NCBI RefSeq assembly: GCF_001425785.1
Contig: NZ_LMDI01000012.1
Span: 311,566 to 375,565 of the forward strand
DNA: 64,000 nucleotides
From: Rhizobacter sp. Root1221
GTDB taxonomy: Bacteria; Pseudomonadota; Gammaproteobacteria; Burkholderiales; Burkholderiaceae_C
Direction: 5' to 3'
Position 1 is the first letter of the stretch, and the number at the start of each line of letters is the position of its first letter. Positions 26,733 through 36,018 of the stretch are shown one piece after another. The notes under the pieces are model-generated. The model saw only the letters and a program-made list of their open reading frames with translations, was not told where the DNA came from and ran no database searches. A program made the position numbers and the translations under genes.

Positions 26733-27461
26733 ATGTCCGGTGAGCCCACCGCCCCCATCTTTCGCAGCGAGGAAGAGCTTGCGAAGCTCAGCGCCTCCGA
26801 GCGCATCCGTTACCGGCTCGTCGGCGCGGACTGCCGCTACCACGCGAACGACAACATCGCGGCGTTCATCCGCCCGGGCGAGATGGACGAGCTGCGGTCC
26901 GAGGTGGAAGCCAAGATGCAGGGGGTGCTCGAGTCCCTGGTGATCGACACCCAGAGCGACCACAACACCAACGAAACCGCGCGCCGCGTGGCCAAGATGT
27001 TCCTCACCGAGGTGTTCGGCGGCCGGTACGTGCCCATGCCGCTGGTCACCGAGTTCCCGAACGTCGAACGGCTGAACGAGCTGATGATCGTGGGCCCGGT
27101 CACCGTGCGCAGCGCCTGCTCTCACCACCTGTGCCCCATCATGGGCAAGGTGTGGATCGGCATCCTGCCGAACGAACACTCGAACCTGATCGGGCTGTCG
27201 AAGTACGCACGCATCTGCGACTGGATCATGAGCCGCCCGCAGATCCAGGAAGAGGCGGTGACGATGCTCGCCAACGAACTGCAGGAGCGGGTCAAGCCCG
27301 ACGGTCTCGCCATCGTGATGGAGGCCGACCACTTCTGCATGCAGTGGCGCGGTGTCAAGGACATCAACTCGAAAATGACCAACAGCGTGATGCGCGGGGC
27401 GTTCCTGAAGGACCCGAACCTGCGCCGCGAATTCCTGTCGTTGATCGGGCAACGCAACTGA
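26733..27461 (+). CDS. folE: GTP cyclohydrolase I
   Basis: A 242-residue enzyme that converts GTP to 7,8-dihydroneopterin triphosphate. Visible: TARRVAKMFLTEVFGG, the zinc-site stretch VRSACSHHLCPIMGKVWIG (Cys, His, later Cys in DHFCMQWRGV) and GLSKYARICDWI. It is somewhat longer at the N-terminus than the minimal enzyme. It is followed 19 nt later by a BLUF photoreceptor gene, which suggests co-transcription. Confidence 0.92.
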   Translation: MSGEPTAPIFRSEEELAKLSASERIRYRLVGADCRYHANDNIAAFIRPGEMDELRSEVEAKMQGVLESLVIDTQSDHNTNETARRVAKMFLTEVFGGRYVPMPLVTEFPNVERLNELMIVGPVTVRSACSHHLCPIMGKVWIGILPNEHSNLIGLSKYARICDWIMSRPQIQEEAVTMLANELQERVKPDGLAIVMEADHFCMQWRGVKDINSKMTNSVMRGAFLKDPNLRREFLSLIGQRN

Positions 27462-27480
27462 ACCCAACGGAGGGGCTGCC

Positions 27481-27906
27481 ATGCTGGTACGACTGATGTA
27501 TGCAAGCCGGGCCACCGGCGCGGTGGACCAGGACGCGCTCGTCGCGATCCTGAAACGCTCGAAGGTGCACAACCCGGCCGTCGGGATCACCGGGGTGTTG
27601 TGCTTTTCGTCGGGCGTCTTCCTGCAGGTGCTGGAAGGCGGCCGTTCGGCCGTGAGCGCGCTCTACAACCGCATCGCCACCGACCCGCGCCACCGCGAGG
27701 TCGTGCTGCTGAGCTACGAGGAAGTCGACGAACGCCGGTTCGCGGTGTGGTCGATGGGCCAGGTGAACATGTCGCGCCTGAACCCCGCGTTGCTGCTGAA
27801 GTACTCGGAGTCGGCCGCGCTCGACCCGTTCGCGGTGTCGGGCAAGGTGTCGCTGGCGCTGTTCGACGAACTGGTGGCCACCGCGTCCATCGTGGGCCAG
27901 GGCTGA
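27481..27906 (+). CDS. BLUF-domain blue-light photoreceptor
   Basis: A 141-residue protein consisting of a single BLUF domain and a short C-terminal tail. The residues that bind and switch FAD are present: Tyr7 (LMYAS), Asn31 (HNPAVGITGVL), Gln49 (FLQVLEGG), and Trp90/Met92 (AVWSMG). It has no attached output domain, so it would signal by binding a partner. GGAGG lies 9 nt before the ATG. It appears to share the folE transcript. Confidence 0.92.
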   Translation: MLVRLMYASRATGAVDQDALVAILKRSKVHNPAVGITGVLCFSSGVFLQVLEGGRSAVSALYNRIATDPRHREVVLLSYEEVDERRFAVWSMGQVNMSRLNPALLLKYSESAALDPFAVSGKVSLALFDELVATASIVGQG

Positions 27907-27928
27907 AAAACTCAGCCTCTGGTGCCCG

Positions 27929-28744
27929 TCAGTCCGCGTCGGGTTCGGCGTAGTGCCGGGCCAGTTCCGGCGGCATGGGGCAATCGAGCAGTTGGCCGGC
28001 GAGGCGCAGTGCGTCGGCCGCATCGGGAACCAACCGGCGCGACGGGCTCAACGCCAGCGCCTGCTCGAGCCAGCCGCGCACGAGCACCGGCCGCAGCATC
28101 CACGGCATCGCCTGCACTTCGGCCAGTGCGTTGAAGAACCCGTCGGCGTCGGGCGGTTGGCACGCGGGGAGATCGTGTGACGTGAGCCACGGCGACATCA
28201 CCGCAAGGTACCAGCCCTGTCCGGCCACCGCTTCGCCGGTGGGCACGAGGCGCGACAGGAACGCGGTCACGCGGGCCACCTCGCGCAGCGTGTGCAGCGA
28301 CAGCTCGGCCATCTCGTTGTGCGCTGCGGGCTGGGCGACTGCCCTCACCGGGTCGCCGAGGCGGTGGCGCAGCACGAGCCAATGCAGGCGGTCGATGGGG
28401 CGGATCTGGCCGTCGGCGGCCATCACGCGGCGCGCGGCTTCCACCAGGGCCTGGCGATCGCCGAGCGGGGCCTTGGCCAGGCGGCCCAGCAGGCGTTCGA
28501 GCCATGGCAGGCGCGACGCGCGCGACAGCTGCATGACCGTGGCATGCCAATCCCGGGCCGTGCTCAGCCCGCGGGTCTCGGCCTGCCAGGCTCGGCGTTC
28601 GCGCTGGCTTTCGGGGGTGAGCAGCAGTGCGAGCACGGTGGCACGCAGTTCGCCGGGGCCGTGCAGGCGGGCCAGGTGGTCGAACGCATCGCGTTCATCG
28701 TCGGTGAGCGCTGCGCGGGGCAGGTGGAGGGCGGGATCGGCCAT
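27929..28744 (-). CDS. Uncharacterised protein downstream of LemA
   Basis: A 271-residue soluble, helical protein with no signal peptide or membrane segment. The central part RQALVEAARRVMAADGQIRPIDRLHWLVL recalls the TerB-like stretch found in the C-terminal tails of M48-type metallopeptidases that usually follow lemA in Burkholderiales. No HExxH zinc motif is present, so if it comes from such a peptidase the catalytic part has been lost or was never there. The start ATG is directly beside the stop of lemA; a TTG three codons upstream is also possible. Function unknown. Confidence 0.6.
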   Translation of the reverse strand: MADPALHLPRAALTDDERDAFDHLARLHGPGELRATVLALLLTPESQRERRAWQAETRGLSTARDWHATVMQLSRASRLPWLERLLGRLAKAPLGDRQALVEAARRVMAADGQIRPIDRLHWLVLRHRLGDPVRAVAQPAAHNEMAELSLHTLREVARVTAFLSRLVPTGEAVAGQGWYLAVMSPWLTSHDLPACQPPDADGFFNALAEVQAMPWMLRPVLVRGWLEQALALSPSRRLVPDAADALRLAGQLLDCPMPPELARHYAEPDAD

Positions 28745-28749
28745 GGGTG

Positions 28750-29328
28750 TCAAACGGTCCGGGGCCCGCTGTCGACCGGCGCAGGCAGCAGCGCCGCTTC
28801 GCGGAAGCCGAACAGGCTGGACAACACGCGGGTGGGGAACTCCTGGGCCGCGGTGTTGTACGCGGTCACGGTGTCGTTGAACATCTGCCGCGCAAAACCG
28901 AGGCGGCCTTCGGCGCCGAGCAGGTCGTCGCGCACGGCCTGGACGGCCGGCTCACCCTTCAGGGCCGGTTGCCGGTCGATGGCCTGTTGCAGGCGGCGGC
29001 AGGCGTCTTCCAGCACCTGCTCGGCCATCGCCAGGCTCACCATGGGCCCGGGGGCGCCGGGGTGGGCGCGCGCCAGGTCGAGTGCGGCATGGGCCTGGTG
29101 GCGGGCGGCCACCGCGGCATCGAGCACGTCGGTGTCGGTGCCGGGGTCGGTGCGGGCGGCTTCGGCCAGGTGCGGAATCAGGTCGTGGCGGCGGCGCACC
29201 TGCGCGTCGAGCTGGCTGAAGGCCGCGCGCATCGCATTGCGCAACGACATCAGCCGGTTGTAGGCCCCCACCCCCCAGAACAGCAACACCGCCGCGACGA
29301 TGACCGCCACGGCCTGCGAGGTGGTCAT
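28750..29328 (-). CDS. LemA family membrane protein
   Basis: A 192-residue protein with one N-terminal transmembrane helix ([20 protein letters not shown]) followed by the helical bundle of the LemA family: [32 protein letters not shown] and, later, [16 protein letters not shown]. The start at 29328 overlaps the end of queC by four bases (ATGA). LemA proteins are anchored outward-facing helical bundles of unclear function. Confidence 0.85.
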   Translation of the reverse strand: MTTSQAVAVIVAAVLLFWGVGAYNRLMSLRNAMRAAFSQLDAQVRRRHDLIPHLAEAARTDPGTDTDVLDAAVAARHQAHAALDLARAHPGAPGPMVSLAMAEQVLEDACRRLQQAIDRQPALKGEPAVQAVRDDLLGAEGRLGFARQMFNDTVTAYNTAAQEFPTRVLSSLFGFREAALLPAPVDSGPRTV

Positions 29329-30071
29329 GGCGCGAGGCCCAGCGGGTCGGTATCGGCGAACTCGGGTTGGCCGCGTTCGCGCCAGCCCTTGTAGCCGCGG
29401 CGGCGCAGCGCGCAGGCCGGGCACTGGCCGCAGCCGTAGCCCCATTCGTGGCGCTGGCTGCGGTCGCCGAGGTAGCAGGTGTGGGTGTGGTCGACGATCA
29501 GCGCGTTCAGCGCTTCACCCCCGAGCGCGGCGCTGAAGGCCCAGGTCTGGGCCTTGTCGAGCCACATCAGCGGCGTCTCGACGGTCATGGGCGTGTCCAT
29601 GCCGAGGCTGATGGCCACCTGCAGGGCCTTCAGCGTGTTGTCACGGCAGTCGGGGTAGCCGGAGAAGTCGGTCTCGCACATGCCGCCCACGAGCACGTTG
29701 AGTCCGCGGCGGTATGCCACGGTGGCCGCGAACGTGAAAAACAGCAGGTTGCGGCCCGGCACGAACGTGTTGGGCAGGCCGTTGCGGGTCATCTCGATTT
29801 CGCGTTCGGACGTGAGCGCCGTGTCGGAGATCTGCCCCAGGAGCGACAGGTCGAGCAGGTGGTCGTCACCCAGGCGCCTGGCCCATTGCGGGAAGCCGGC
29901 CACGAGGTGCTCGCGCACGGCCTTGCGGCATTCGAGTTCGATGGCGTGGCGCTGGCCGTAGTCGAAGCCGATGGTCTCGACGTGGTCGTGGTGTTCGAGC
30001 GCCCACGCGAGGCAGGCGGTGGAGTCCTGCCCGCCCGAGAACAGGACCAGCGCGCGGCGCGACGGCCTCAT
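29325..30071 (-). CDS. queC: 7-cyano-7-deazaguanine synthase
   Basis: A 248-residue enzyme of queuosine biosynthesis, making preQ0 from 7-carboxy-7-deazaguanine with ATP and ammonia. The PP-loop SGGQDS lies at residues 12-17; [15 protein letters not shown] and [13 protein letters not shown] are further family signatures; the zinc-binding cysteines are in [16 protein letters not shown] near the C-terminus. Its ATG overlaps the stop of proA. Confidence 0.93.
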   Translation of the reverse strand: MRPSRRALVLFSGGQDSTACLAWALEHHDHVETIGFDYGQRHAIELECRKAVREHLVAGFPQWARRLGDDHLLDLSLLGQISDTALTSEREIEMTRNGLPNTFVPGRNLLFFTFAATVAYRRGLNVLVGGMCETDFSGYPDCRDNTLKALQVAISLGMDTPMTVETPLMWLDKAQTWAFSAALGGEALNALIVDHTHTCYLGDRSQRHEWGYGCGQCPACALRRRGYKGWRERGQPEFADTDPLGLAP

Positions 30072-31348
30072 TGCCGCACTTCGCCCTGGCCCAGCACCAC
30101 CCACTTCATCGACGTCAGCCCCTCGAGGCCCACCGGGCCGCGGGCGTGGAACTTGTCGGTGCTGATGCCGATCTCGGCGCCGAGGCCGTACTCGAAGCCG
30201 TCGGCGAAACGGGTGCTGGCGTTGACCATCACGCTCGCCGAGTCGACTTCGCGCAGGAACCGCATGGCGTTCGAGTGGTGTTCGGTGAGGATGGCGTCGG
30301 TGTGGTGCGAGCCGTAGCGGTTGATGTGCGCGATGGCTTCGTCGAGGCCGGACACCACCTTCACGCTGATGACCGGCGCGAGGTATTCCTCGGACCAGTC
30401 CTGCTCCGTGGCAGGCACGACGGTGGCCCCGGCCACCCCCTGCAGCAGCACGCGGCCACGGTCGTCGGTGCGCATTTCCACGCCCTTGGCGGCGAACACG
30501 GCGCCGATGCGCGGCAGGAACGCGGCGGCGATGGCCTCGTGCACGAGCAGCGATTCGGCCGCGTTGCAGGGGCTGTATTTCTGCGTCTTCGCGTTGTCGG
30601 TGACGCGCAGCGCGAGTTCGAGGTCGGCCGAGGCGTCGACGAACACGTGGCAGTTGCCGTCAAGGTGCTTGATGACCGGCACCTTCGCTTCGCGGCTGAT
30701 GCGTTCGATCAGGCCCTTGCCGCCGCGCGGGATGATGACGTCGACCGACTCGGGCGAAGCGATCAGGAACCCCACCGCGGCGCGGTCGGTGGTCTGCACG
30801 AGCTGCACGGCGTCAGGCGGGAGCCCGGCTTCCGACAATGCGGCCTGCACGAGTTTCCACAGCGCGAGGTTCGAATGGATGGCTTCCGAACCCCCGCGCA
30901 GGATGCACGCGTTGCCGCTCTTGATGGCAAGCGACGCGGCCTCGATGGTGACGTTGGGCCGGCTCTCGTAGATCATGCCGAACACCCCGAGCGGCACGCG
31001 CATGTGGCCCACGCTGATGCCCGTGGGCCGGCGGCGCAGGTTGGTGATCTCGCCCACCGGGTCGGGCATCGCGGCGATCTGGTCACAGCCCTCGGCCACG
31101 GTGGCGAGCACCTTCGGCGTGAGGCGCAGGCGGTCGACCAGCGGTGCGGCCAGGCCGGCGGCCTCGGCGGCGGCGATGTCTTTTGCGTTGGCCTCGGCGA
31201 GGGCGGCGGTGTCGCCGCGCAGCAGGCGGGCGAGCGCCGACAGCGCCTGGTTCTTGGCGGCGGTGGGGGCCGCGGCCATTTTTGTGCTGGCCGCACGTGC
31301 CGCCGCGCCCATGTGGGCGACGGTGGCCTGGAGGTCGGTGGAGGTCAT
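30068..31348 (-). CDS. proA: Gamma-glutamyl phosphate reductase
   Basis: A 426-residue aldehyde-dehydrogenase-fold enzyme of proline biosynthesis. Motifs: [16 protein letters not shown] near residue 115, [16 protein letters not shown] near residue 140, [12 protein letters not shown], and the catalytic cysteine in [14 protein letters not shown] near residue 262. The proB partner is not in the window. It heads the run proA - queC - lemA - tail-like gene, with overlapping start and stop codons throughout. Confidence 0.93.
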   Translation of the reverse strand: MTSTDLQATVAHMGAAARAASTKMAAAPTAAKNQALSALARLLRGDTAALAEANAKDIAAAEAAGLAAPLVDRLRLTPKVLATVAEGCDQIAAMPDPVGEITNLRRRPTGISVGHMRVPLGVFGMIYESRPNVTIEAASLAIKSGNACILRGGSEAIHSNLALWKLVQAALSEAGLPPDAVQLVQTTDRAAVGFLIASPESVDVIIPRGGKGLIERISREAKVPVIKHLDGNCHVFVDASADLELALRVTDNAKTQKYSPCNAAESLLVHEAIAAAFLPRIGAVFAAKGVEMRTDDRGRVLLQGVAGATVVPATEQDWSEEYLAPVISVKVVSGLDEAIAHINRYGSHHTDAILTEHHSNAMRFLREVDSASVMVNASTRFADGFEYGLGAEIGISTDKFHARGPVGLEGLTSMKWVVLGQGEVRQ

Positions 31349-31405
31349 CCCTGCATTGTCCCAAAAACCGGGGCCGGGCGGGCCCTTCTCTCCGCGGCCC
31401 GGCTT

Positions 31406-31984
31406 CTAGGGCGCGATCGCCTCGATCTGCACGACCAGCCGCACGCGGTCGGCCACGAACGGCAACCCGTAGGTGATGCCGAACTCACCCCGGCTCAGTT
31501 CGCCTTCGAAATCGCCGCCGCACACCTCGCGCTGCAGTCGTGGGTGCGTGTAACAGTTGAATCGGGTGGCGGTGAGGGTCAGCCCGGTCGAGACGTCGCG
31601 CAGGGTCAGTTCACCGACCACTTGTGTCAGCCGGCCGTCCTTGAACACCAGCTGCCGCGACACAAAGTAGGCGCGTGGGTGCGCGGCCGATGCGAAGAAG
31701 TACTCACCTCGCAGGATCGAATCGAGCGGTGGCACCCCCGTGCTGACGGAGGCGGTGCCCACGGTGATGGCCACCTCGCCACGCCCGGCGGCGCGGTCCA
31801 GCGACACCTGGCCCTGGACGTCATCGAAGCGGCCGCGGCTGGTGGACGTGCCGAAGTGCCGCACCTCCCAGAAGACCTTGGTGTGCGACGGGTCCAGCTG
31901 GTAGGGCAGGCTTTGTGCTTGTGCAGACGCGCCGGCGCAAGCCACCAGTGCTGCCAGGCCGAACATTCGGAGGTTAGGACACAT
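31406..31984 (-). CDS. YceI family periplasmic protein (paralogue 1)
   Basis: A 192-residue exported protein with a signal peptide ending near ASAQA-Q. The mature part is the YceI lipocalin-like barrel: LDPSHTKVFWEVRHFGTS, RGRFDDVQGQVSLDRAAG, TGVPPLDSILRGEYFF and FNCYTHPRLQREVCGGDF. YceI proteins bind isoprenoid lipids such as polyprenyl or ubiquinone-like molecules. AAGGAA lies 6 nt before the start; longer upstream frames lack a leader. Related most closely to the second paralogue near 34 kb, sharing the paired cysteines. Confidence 0.88.
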   Translation of the reverse strand: MCPNLRMFGLAALVACAGASAQAQSLPYQLDPSHTKVFWEVRHFGTSTSRGRFDDVQGQVSLDRAAGRGEVAITVGTASVSTGVPPLDSILRGEYFFASAAHPRAYFVSRQLVFKDGRLTQVVGELTLRDVSTGLTLTATRFNCYTHPRLQREVCGGDFEGELSRGEFGITYGLPFVADRVRLVVQIEAIAP

Positions 31985-32057
31985 GCGGGTTCCTTGGGCG
32001 GTGGACGGGTCGGGATAATGGGGTGCGAATGACATGACACGGCTCGAAAGGCCCTCG

Positions 32058-33839
32058 ATGACCGAATTCTCGTCGCCCGGCGGGGCGGCCGCTGCCGACG
32101 GCGATGGCGGGCTGGACCGGCGCGTGCGCGAGGCGCGCATCGCACTGCTCTACCAGCGGTCGCAGATGGTCAACTGGGCCGGTGCGGCGTTTGCGCTGCT
32201 GCTGTCGTTCGGGCTGCTGCCGCATGTCAACCCGCGCGGGGTCTGGGCGTGGTTTGCGCTGCGCTGCCTCGTGTCGGTGTCGCGGCTGTGGTTGAACCTG
32301 CGCTACAGCGCCTCCGCCGACCGGGGCCGGCCGGGCTGGGAGTCCGCGTTTGTCGTGGGCATCGGCATCGACGGCCTGGCCTGGTCGATCGTGGGCCTCT
32401 GGGTGATCCCGCAGGACCTGCCCGCCGTGTCGATCCTGGTGCTGACCGCCCTCGTGGGCGTGGGGTCGGTGGGCATCTTCGTGCTGCAATCGAACTGGCG
32501 GGCCAGCGCCGTGTTCCTCACGGCGCTGCTGGCGCCCATCGCCGCGCTGGAGCTGGCCCTGGACTCCCGCACCGGCCTGTACGTGGGCGCCGGATTGACG
32601 CTCTACCTGGCGCTGATGCTGATCGAGGCGCGGCACTCCGAGCAGCGCATCGGCGAGTTGCTGCGGCTGCGTTTCTGGACCGACCGCATCGCCGAGGAGC
32701 GGGCCGAGGCGTTGCGGCTCGCGCAGCGCCAGAGCAACGTCAAGGGCCAGTTCCTTGCCACGATGAGCCACGAGATGCGCACCCCGCTGCACGGCATCCT
32801 GGGGCTCGCGCGCGGGTTGCGACAGGCCGACCCGGCGGTGCCCCAGCTGGCGCTGATCGAGCGGGCGGGCGAACACCTGCTCACGCTCATCAACGACGCG
32901 CTCGATTTCTCGAAGCTCGAGGCCGGCCAGGTGAAGCTGTCGCCGCAGTACTTCGACCTGGCGGCGCTGATCGACGACGTGGTGTCGCTGTCGGTGCCGC
33001 CTGCCACCGAGGCCGGGCTGCAGCTGACGGCCCGCCTGCACATGCCGCGGCCCTGCCCGGTGGTCGGCGACCCGGCACGCCTGCGCCAGATCCTGCACAA
33101 CCTGGTTGGCAACGCCATCAAGTTCACCGAGATGGGCAGCGTGACCGTGGTGGCCAAGCACAACGCCGAACAGGGCCGGGCGCGCATTGCGGTGTACGAC
33201 ACCGGGGTGGGCATTGCGCCGGAGCACCTGTCGGTGATCTTCGACGCCTTCCACCAGGCCGACGGCTCGTTCACCCGCCGCTTCGCCGGCACCGGGCTCG
33301 GGCTGACGATCGCGCGCGAACTGGCGCGGGCCATGGGCGGGGACCTGCGGGTCACGAGCGAGCTGGGCAAGGGGTCCTGCTTCACGCTCAAGCTCGACCT
33401 GCCGCGCCCGGAGGTGGACGTGCCCATCGACGTGGGAGCCACGCCGCTGCCGCAGGTGCTGTCGGGCCGGGTGCTGCTGGCCGAGGACAACCCCGTCAAT
33501 GCGCTCGTGGCCGAGGCTGTGTTGCACAAGCTGGGCCTCGACGTGGTGGTGGTGCCCGACGGCCTTCAGGCCGTGGACGCGTTCCGGAACCACCGGCCCG
33601 ACCTGGTGCTGCTCGATTGCCAGATGCCGGTCATGGACGGCCTGGAGGCCGCCCGCCGCATGCGCGATCACGAGGCCGCCCAGGGCTGGCCCCGCACGCC
33701 GTTGGTGGCGCTCACCGCCAACGCCTTCGACGTGGACCGCGCCCAGAGCATCGCCGCCGGCATGGACGAACACCTCGCCAAGCCGTTCAAGGACAACGAC
33801 CTGACAAGGGCACTAGCCAAGTACCTGAGCCCCCGATAG
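32058..33839 (+). CDS. Hybrid sensor histidine kinase with receiver domain (RpfC-like)
   Basis: A 593-residue protein. About five to six N-terminal transmembrane segments (residues about 40-190) make a membrane sensor; a coiled stretch leads into the phospho-acceptor FLATMSHEMRTPLHGILG (His near residue 241), then an ATPase domain with HNLVGNAIKF, YDTGVGI and GTGLGLTIA, and a C-terminal receiver with AEDNPVNA and LVLLDCQMPVMDG (Asp near residue 521). There is no Hpt domain, unlike complete RpfC. The start at 32058 has AAAGG upstream; an ATG at 32034 is also possible. Lies between divergent and convergent YceI genes. No cognate synthase is seen. Confidence 0.85.
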   Translation: MTEFSSPGGAAAADGDGGLDRRVREARIALLYQRSQMVNWAGAAFALLLSFGLLPHVNPRGVWAWFALRCLVSVSRLWLNLRYSASADRGRPGWESAFVVGIGIDGLAWSIVGLWVIPQDLPAVSILVLTALVGVGSVGIFVLQSNWRASAVFLTALLAPIAALELALDSRTGLYVGAGLTLYLALMLIEARHSEQRIGELLRLRFWTDRIAEERAEALRLAQRQSNVKGQFLATMSHEMRTPLHGILGLARGLRQADPAVPQLALIERAGEHLLTLINDALDFSKLEAGQVKLSPQYFDLAALIDDVVSLSVPPATEAGLQLTARLHMPRPCPVVGDPARLRQILHNLVGNAIKFTEMGSVTVVAKHNAEQGRARIAVYDTGVGIAPEHLSVIFDAFHQADGSFTRRFAGTGLGLTIARELARAMGGDLRVTSELGKGSCFTLKLDLPRPEVDVPIDVGATPLPQVLSGRVLLAEDNPVNALVAEAVLHKLGLDVVVVPDGLQAVDAFRNHRPDLVLLDCQMPVMDGLEAARRMRDHEAAQGWPRTPLVALTANAFDVDRAQSIAAGMDEHLAKPFKDNDLTRALAKYLSPR

Positions 33840-33942
33840 GCGAGCACAGCGAAGCCGCAGATCAAGCTACCGCCGAGCCCGGGTCCCCCGGGCGACCGCG
33901 GGCGCCCCCCTTGGGGGGCAGGAGCGAAGCGACGTGGGGGGC
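33840..33942 (-). repeat. Dispersed intergenic repeat, copy B
   Basis: Occupies the whole 103 bp between the stop codon of the hybrid kinase (33839) and that of a YceI gene (33943) on the opposite strand. Nearly identical to copy A, in inverted orientation, differing mainly by a few bases in the C-rich parts. Confidence 0.88.
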
Positions 33943-34515
33943 TTACTGCTTCACGGCTTCGACTTGGATCAGGAGGCGAATGTCGTCGGGGATGCCAGGC
34001 AGGCCGTACTTCACGCCGTACTCGCTGCGCTTGATGGTGGTCTCGAAGTCACCACCGCACACCTCGCGCTTGAGCATCGGGTTCGTGTAGCAGTTGAAGT
34101 TGCTGGCGGCCAGCGTGACGGGCTGCGACTGGCCGGCCAGGGTCAGCGTGCCGGCGACGGACTTGACCTTGTCGCCGTCGAACGTGAACTTGTCGCCCAC
34201 GAACTTGGCGGTGGGGAACTCGGCGGTGTTGAAGAAGTCCTTGCTCTTCAGGTGGCCGTCGAACGGGCCCACGCCGGTGTTGATGGACGTGGTGTCGATG
34301 GTGACTTCGACCTTGCCGGATTTCGCGGCCTTGTCGAGCGTCACGGAGCCTTCCTTCTTGTCGAAGCGGCCGCGGTTCGTGCTGGTGCCGAAGTGGCGGG
34401 CCTCGAAGGTCACGAAGGTGTGGGTGGGGTCCACGCTGTACGTGGTGCTTTCGGCCTGGGCGGCGCCGGTGATGGCCAGCAGGCTGGCGGCGATGAGCAT
34501 GGTCTTGGTGAACAT
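33943..34515 (-). CDS. YceI family periplasmic protein (paralogue 2)
   Basis: A 190-residue exported protein with signal peptide MFTKTMLIAASLLAITGAAQA. YceI barrel: YSVDPTHTFVTFEARHFG, NRGRFDKKEGSVTLDKAA, TGVGPFDGHLKSKDFF and FNCYTNPMLKREVCGGDFE. It keeps the same cysteine pair (NCY and EVC) as paralogue 1, suggesting a disulfide. Downstream of paralogue 3 on the same strand with an 80-bp gap; likely one transcript from cytochrome b561 onward. Confidence 0.9.
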   Translation of the reverse strand: MFTKTMLIAASLLAITGAAQAESTTYSVDPTHTFVTFEARHFGTSTNRGRFDKKEGSVTLDKAAKSGKVEVTIDTTSINTGVGPFDGHLKSKDFFNTAEFPTAKFVGDKFTFDGDKVKSVAGTLTLAGQSQPVTLAASNFNCYTNPMLKREVCGGDFETTIKRSEYGVKYGLPGIPDDIRLLIQVEAVKQ

Positions 34516-34595
34516 GGTGTGTCCTTGGTTGGAGGGATGAGCGGAGGCCGGAGCCGGGGGGAACTGCCAGGCGGCCGGGGCGTGGGCCCCGTCCG

Positions 34596-35171
34596 TCAGA
34601 GGGGGGCGACGCCGGTCAGGGCGAGCTTGAACTTGATCTGGACGGCGTCAGCCACCATCGAGGTGTCCTTCCAGTCGCCGTCACCGATCTTGTAGTCGAG
34701 ACGCTTGATGGTGAAGGCGCCGGTGGCGGTGGTGGTGGGGCCGGCCTGCGCGATGGTGACCGGCACCACCACGTCCTTCGAGGCGCCCTTGATCGCGAGC
34801 TTGCCCGCCACTTCGAACTTCCCACCCCCCACGGCCTTGACCGTGGTGGACTGGAACGTGGCCTGCGGGAACGCCTTGGTGTCGAACCACTCGGGCTTGA
34901 CGACTTCGGCCTCGGTTTCCGAGGCGCCGAGCGACACGCTGCCGAGGTCGACCGTGAACGCGATCTTCGAGGCGTCAGCCTTCTTGGGGTCGAACGTCAC
35001 CTGGGCGTCGAACTTCTTGAACTTGCCGTCCACCGGCACGCCCATCTGGCGGCTGGTGAATGCGATTTCACTCTGGGCAGGGACCAGCTTCTGTTGGGCC
35101 GCGGCCGGCAGGGCCACGGAGACGAGGGCGCCGGAAACGGCGGCGAAGGCAGCGAATTTGGAGAGGTTCAT
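34596..35171 (-). CDS. YceI family periplasmic protein (paralogue 3)
   Basis: A 191-residue exported protein with a signal peptide ending at LPAAAQ. The YceI barrel is recognisable (EIAFTSRQMGVPVDGKFKKF, AFTVDLGSVSLGASETEAE, WFDTKAFPQATFQS) but it lacks the cysteine pair of the other two and belongs to a different branch. It follows the cytochrome b561 gene by 43 bp, the usual pairing in which the cytochrome and YceI act on lipophilic quinone-like substrates. Confidence 0.9.
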   Translation of the reverse strand: MNLSKFAAFAAVSGALVSVALPAAAQQKLVPAQSEIAFTSRQMGVPVDGKFKKFDAQVTFDPKKADASKIAFTVDLGSVSLGASETEAEVVKPEWFDTKAFPQATFQSTTVKAVGGGKFEVAGKLAIKGASKDVVVPVTIAQAGPTTTATGAFTIKRLDYKIGDGDWKDTSMVADAVQIKFKLALTGVAPL

Positions 35172-35214
35172 GGAGTCCTCAGTGCAAGGCGGGCGGGAAA
35201 AGTTCAGTGTTTGT

Positions 35215-35754
35215 TCAGCGGCCGGACGGCAGCATCCGGGACAACAGGCCGTCGCGGTCGACGAACTGGTGCTTCAGCGCGCCGGCCACGTGCAACACCA
35301 CGAGCGCGGCCATCGTGTAGGCCAGGTAGCCGTGCCACGGCTTGATCATCTCTGACAGCGCCTTGTCGGGCGACACGAAGTCGGGCAGGGGCAGCACGCC
35401 GAACAGCACGATGGGGAACCCGGCGGACGAGCTGTAGGCCCAGCCCACGAGCGGCACTGCAAAGAACAGCGCGTACAGCAGGTAATGGGTGGCGTGGGCG
35501 GCGATGCGTTGCCATGCCGGCATCGGCACGTCGGCCGGCGGGCGGTGGGTCAGGCGCCACAACAGGCGGATGGCCGACAGCGCGAGGATCGTCACGCCGG
35601 CCCACTTGTGCCAGTTGTAGAGCTTCAGGCGCTGGGGCGAAAACGGCAGGCCGCTCATGTACACCCCGACGCAGAAGGACACGATGATGCCGAGCGCGAG
35701 CAGCCAGTGCAGGGCCTTGGCCACCGGGGTGTATCGGCCGGGAGAGGGGGTCAT
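35215..35754 (-). CDS. Cytochrome b561 family membrane protein
   Basis: A 179-residue four-helix di-heme cytochrome. It starts YTPVAKALHWLLALGII (first heme-ligand His), continues with LYNWHKWAGV, RIAAHATHYLLYALFFAVPLVGWAYSS and HGYLAYTMAALVVLHVAGALKHQF, which place the four histidines in the expected helices. AGGTGA lies upstream of the ATG at 35754. It heads the run cytochrome b561 - YceI - YceI, likely moving electrons between the quinone pool and a YceI-bound lipid. Confidence 0.9.
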   Translation of the reverse strand: MTPSPGRYTPVAKALHWLLALGIIVSFCVGVYMSGLPFSPQRLKLYNWHKWAGVTILALSAIRLLWRLTHRPPADVPMPAWQRIAAHATHYLLYALFFAVPLVGWAYSSSAGFPIVLFGVLPLPDFVSPDKALSEMIKPWHGYLAYTMAALVVLHVAGALKHQFVDRDGLLSRMLPSGR

Positions 35755-36018
35755 CGGGTCACCTGTGAAGAGAAGGATGTTGAGTTCAGGAACGGAATGT
35801 AGAGGGTTCCCGCCCACAGCGCTTTCACGCGGCTTGTTGTGATCGTTCAAAAAAATCCACGGATCGGCCCCACCGCGGCGGTGGAAACCCTGTCCGGAGT
35901 TTCCCCGCCGTGGCGCTGGGGACACGCGGGCGCCAGGTGGCCCGCCGTAGACTGGTCTGGCGCCGTTCCATCCGCCGCACCCGCGTCCGGCCGTGAACGC
36001 CGCCCTCGGGGAACCGCC

